From Gallionella sp. (lineage in GTDB: Bacteria; Pseudomonadota; Gammaproteobacteria; Burkholderiales; Gallionellaceae): a DNA stretch of 6,070 nucleotides. This document shows, one piece after another, positions 6,067 to 6,070 of the stretch (positions are counted from its first letter, which is position 1; each line of letters begins with the position of its first letter). Below the pieces are notes generated by a model. It did not search any database. It saw only the letters and a program-made list of their open reading frames with translations, and was not told the DNA's origin. The DNA is taken from NCBI GenBank assembly GCA_024654105.1, contig JANLID010000298.1, forward strand, positions 1 through 6,070, written 5' to 3'. A program made the translations under genes and the position numbers.

Positions 6067-6070
6067 GGTG

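Overview
The window is ordinary bacterial chromosome, gene-dense and moderately GC-rich. It most resembles a betaproteobacterium or related proteobacterium: a FadE-type long acyl-CoA dehydrogenase with an N-terminal membrane anchor, a YoaA/DinG-type iron-sulfur helicase, a periplasmic DUF4124 protein and a small periplasmic cytochrome c. The taxonomic guess rests on the style of these proteins, not on a marker gene. There are no RNA genes, insertion sequences, CRISPR arrays or prophage genes.

Layout. Positions 1698 to 1 (minus) hold the first 566 codons of fadE, which runs off the left edge. Immediately upstream of it on the same strand, 2783 to 1770, is a cyclic-nucleotide-binding-fold plus GGDEF protein. 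Its active-site motif has become GGDKF, while the RxxD inhibitory site is kept. A 228-base divergent intergenic region (2784 to 3011) follows. It carries a well-spaced sigma-70-like promoter for the rightward genes, a second extended -10 candidate, a perfect 14-base palindrome and an 8-base tandem repeat. Rightward lie a secreted DUF4124 protein (3012 to 3485) and, 19 bases later, a cytochrome c gene (3505 to 3825). The cytochrome gene is broken by two indels and has lost its heme-ligating His codon. Convergent with it and overlapping its end by 8 bases is a minus-strand pair: a DUF433 antitoxin-like gene (6066 to 5809) followed by a YoaA/DinG-family helicase (5788 to 3818).

How the parts work together. 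fadE is fatty-acid beta-oxidation. The GGDEF protein upstream could be co-transcribed with it, but no functional link is shown. The DUF4124 and cytochrome genes form a short periplasmic operon whose second gene appears dead. The DUF433 and helicase genes are probably translationally coupled; the toxin gene that usually follows DUF433 is not present. I see no convincing new multi-gene system here. The observations most worth checking are the likely non-catalytic c-di-GMP-receptor-like GGDKF protein, the doubly frameshifted cytochrome, the helicase start signal that points at an ATA codon, and the operator-like elements in the divergent region.
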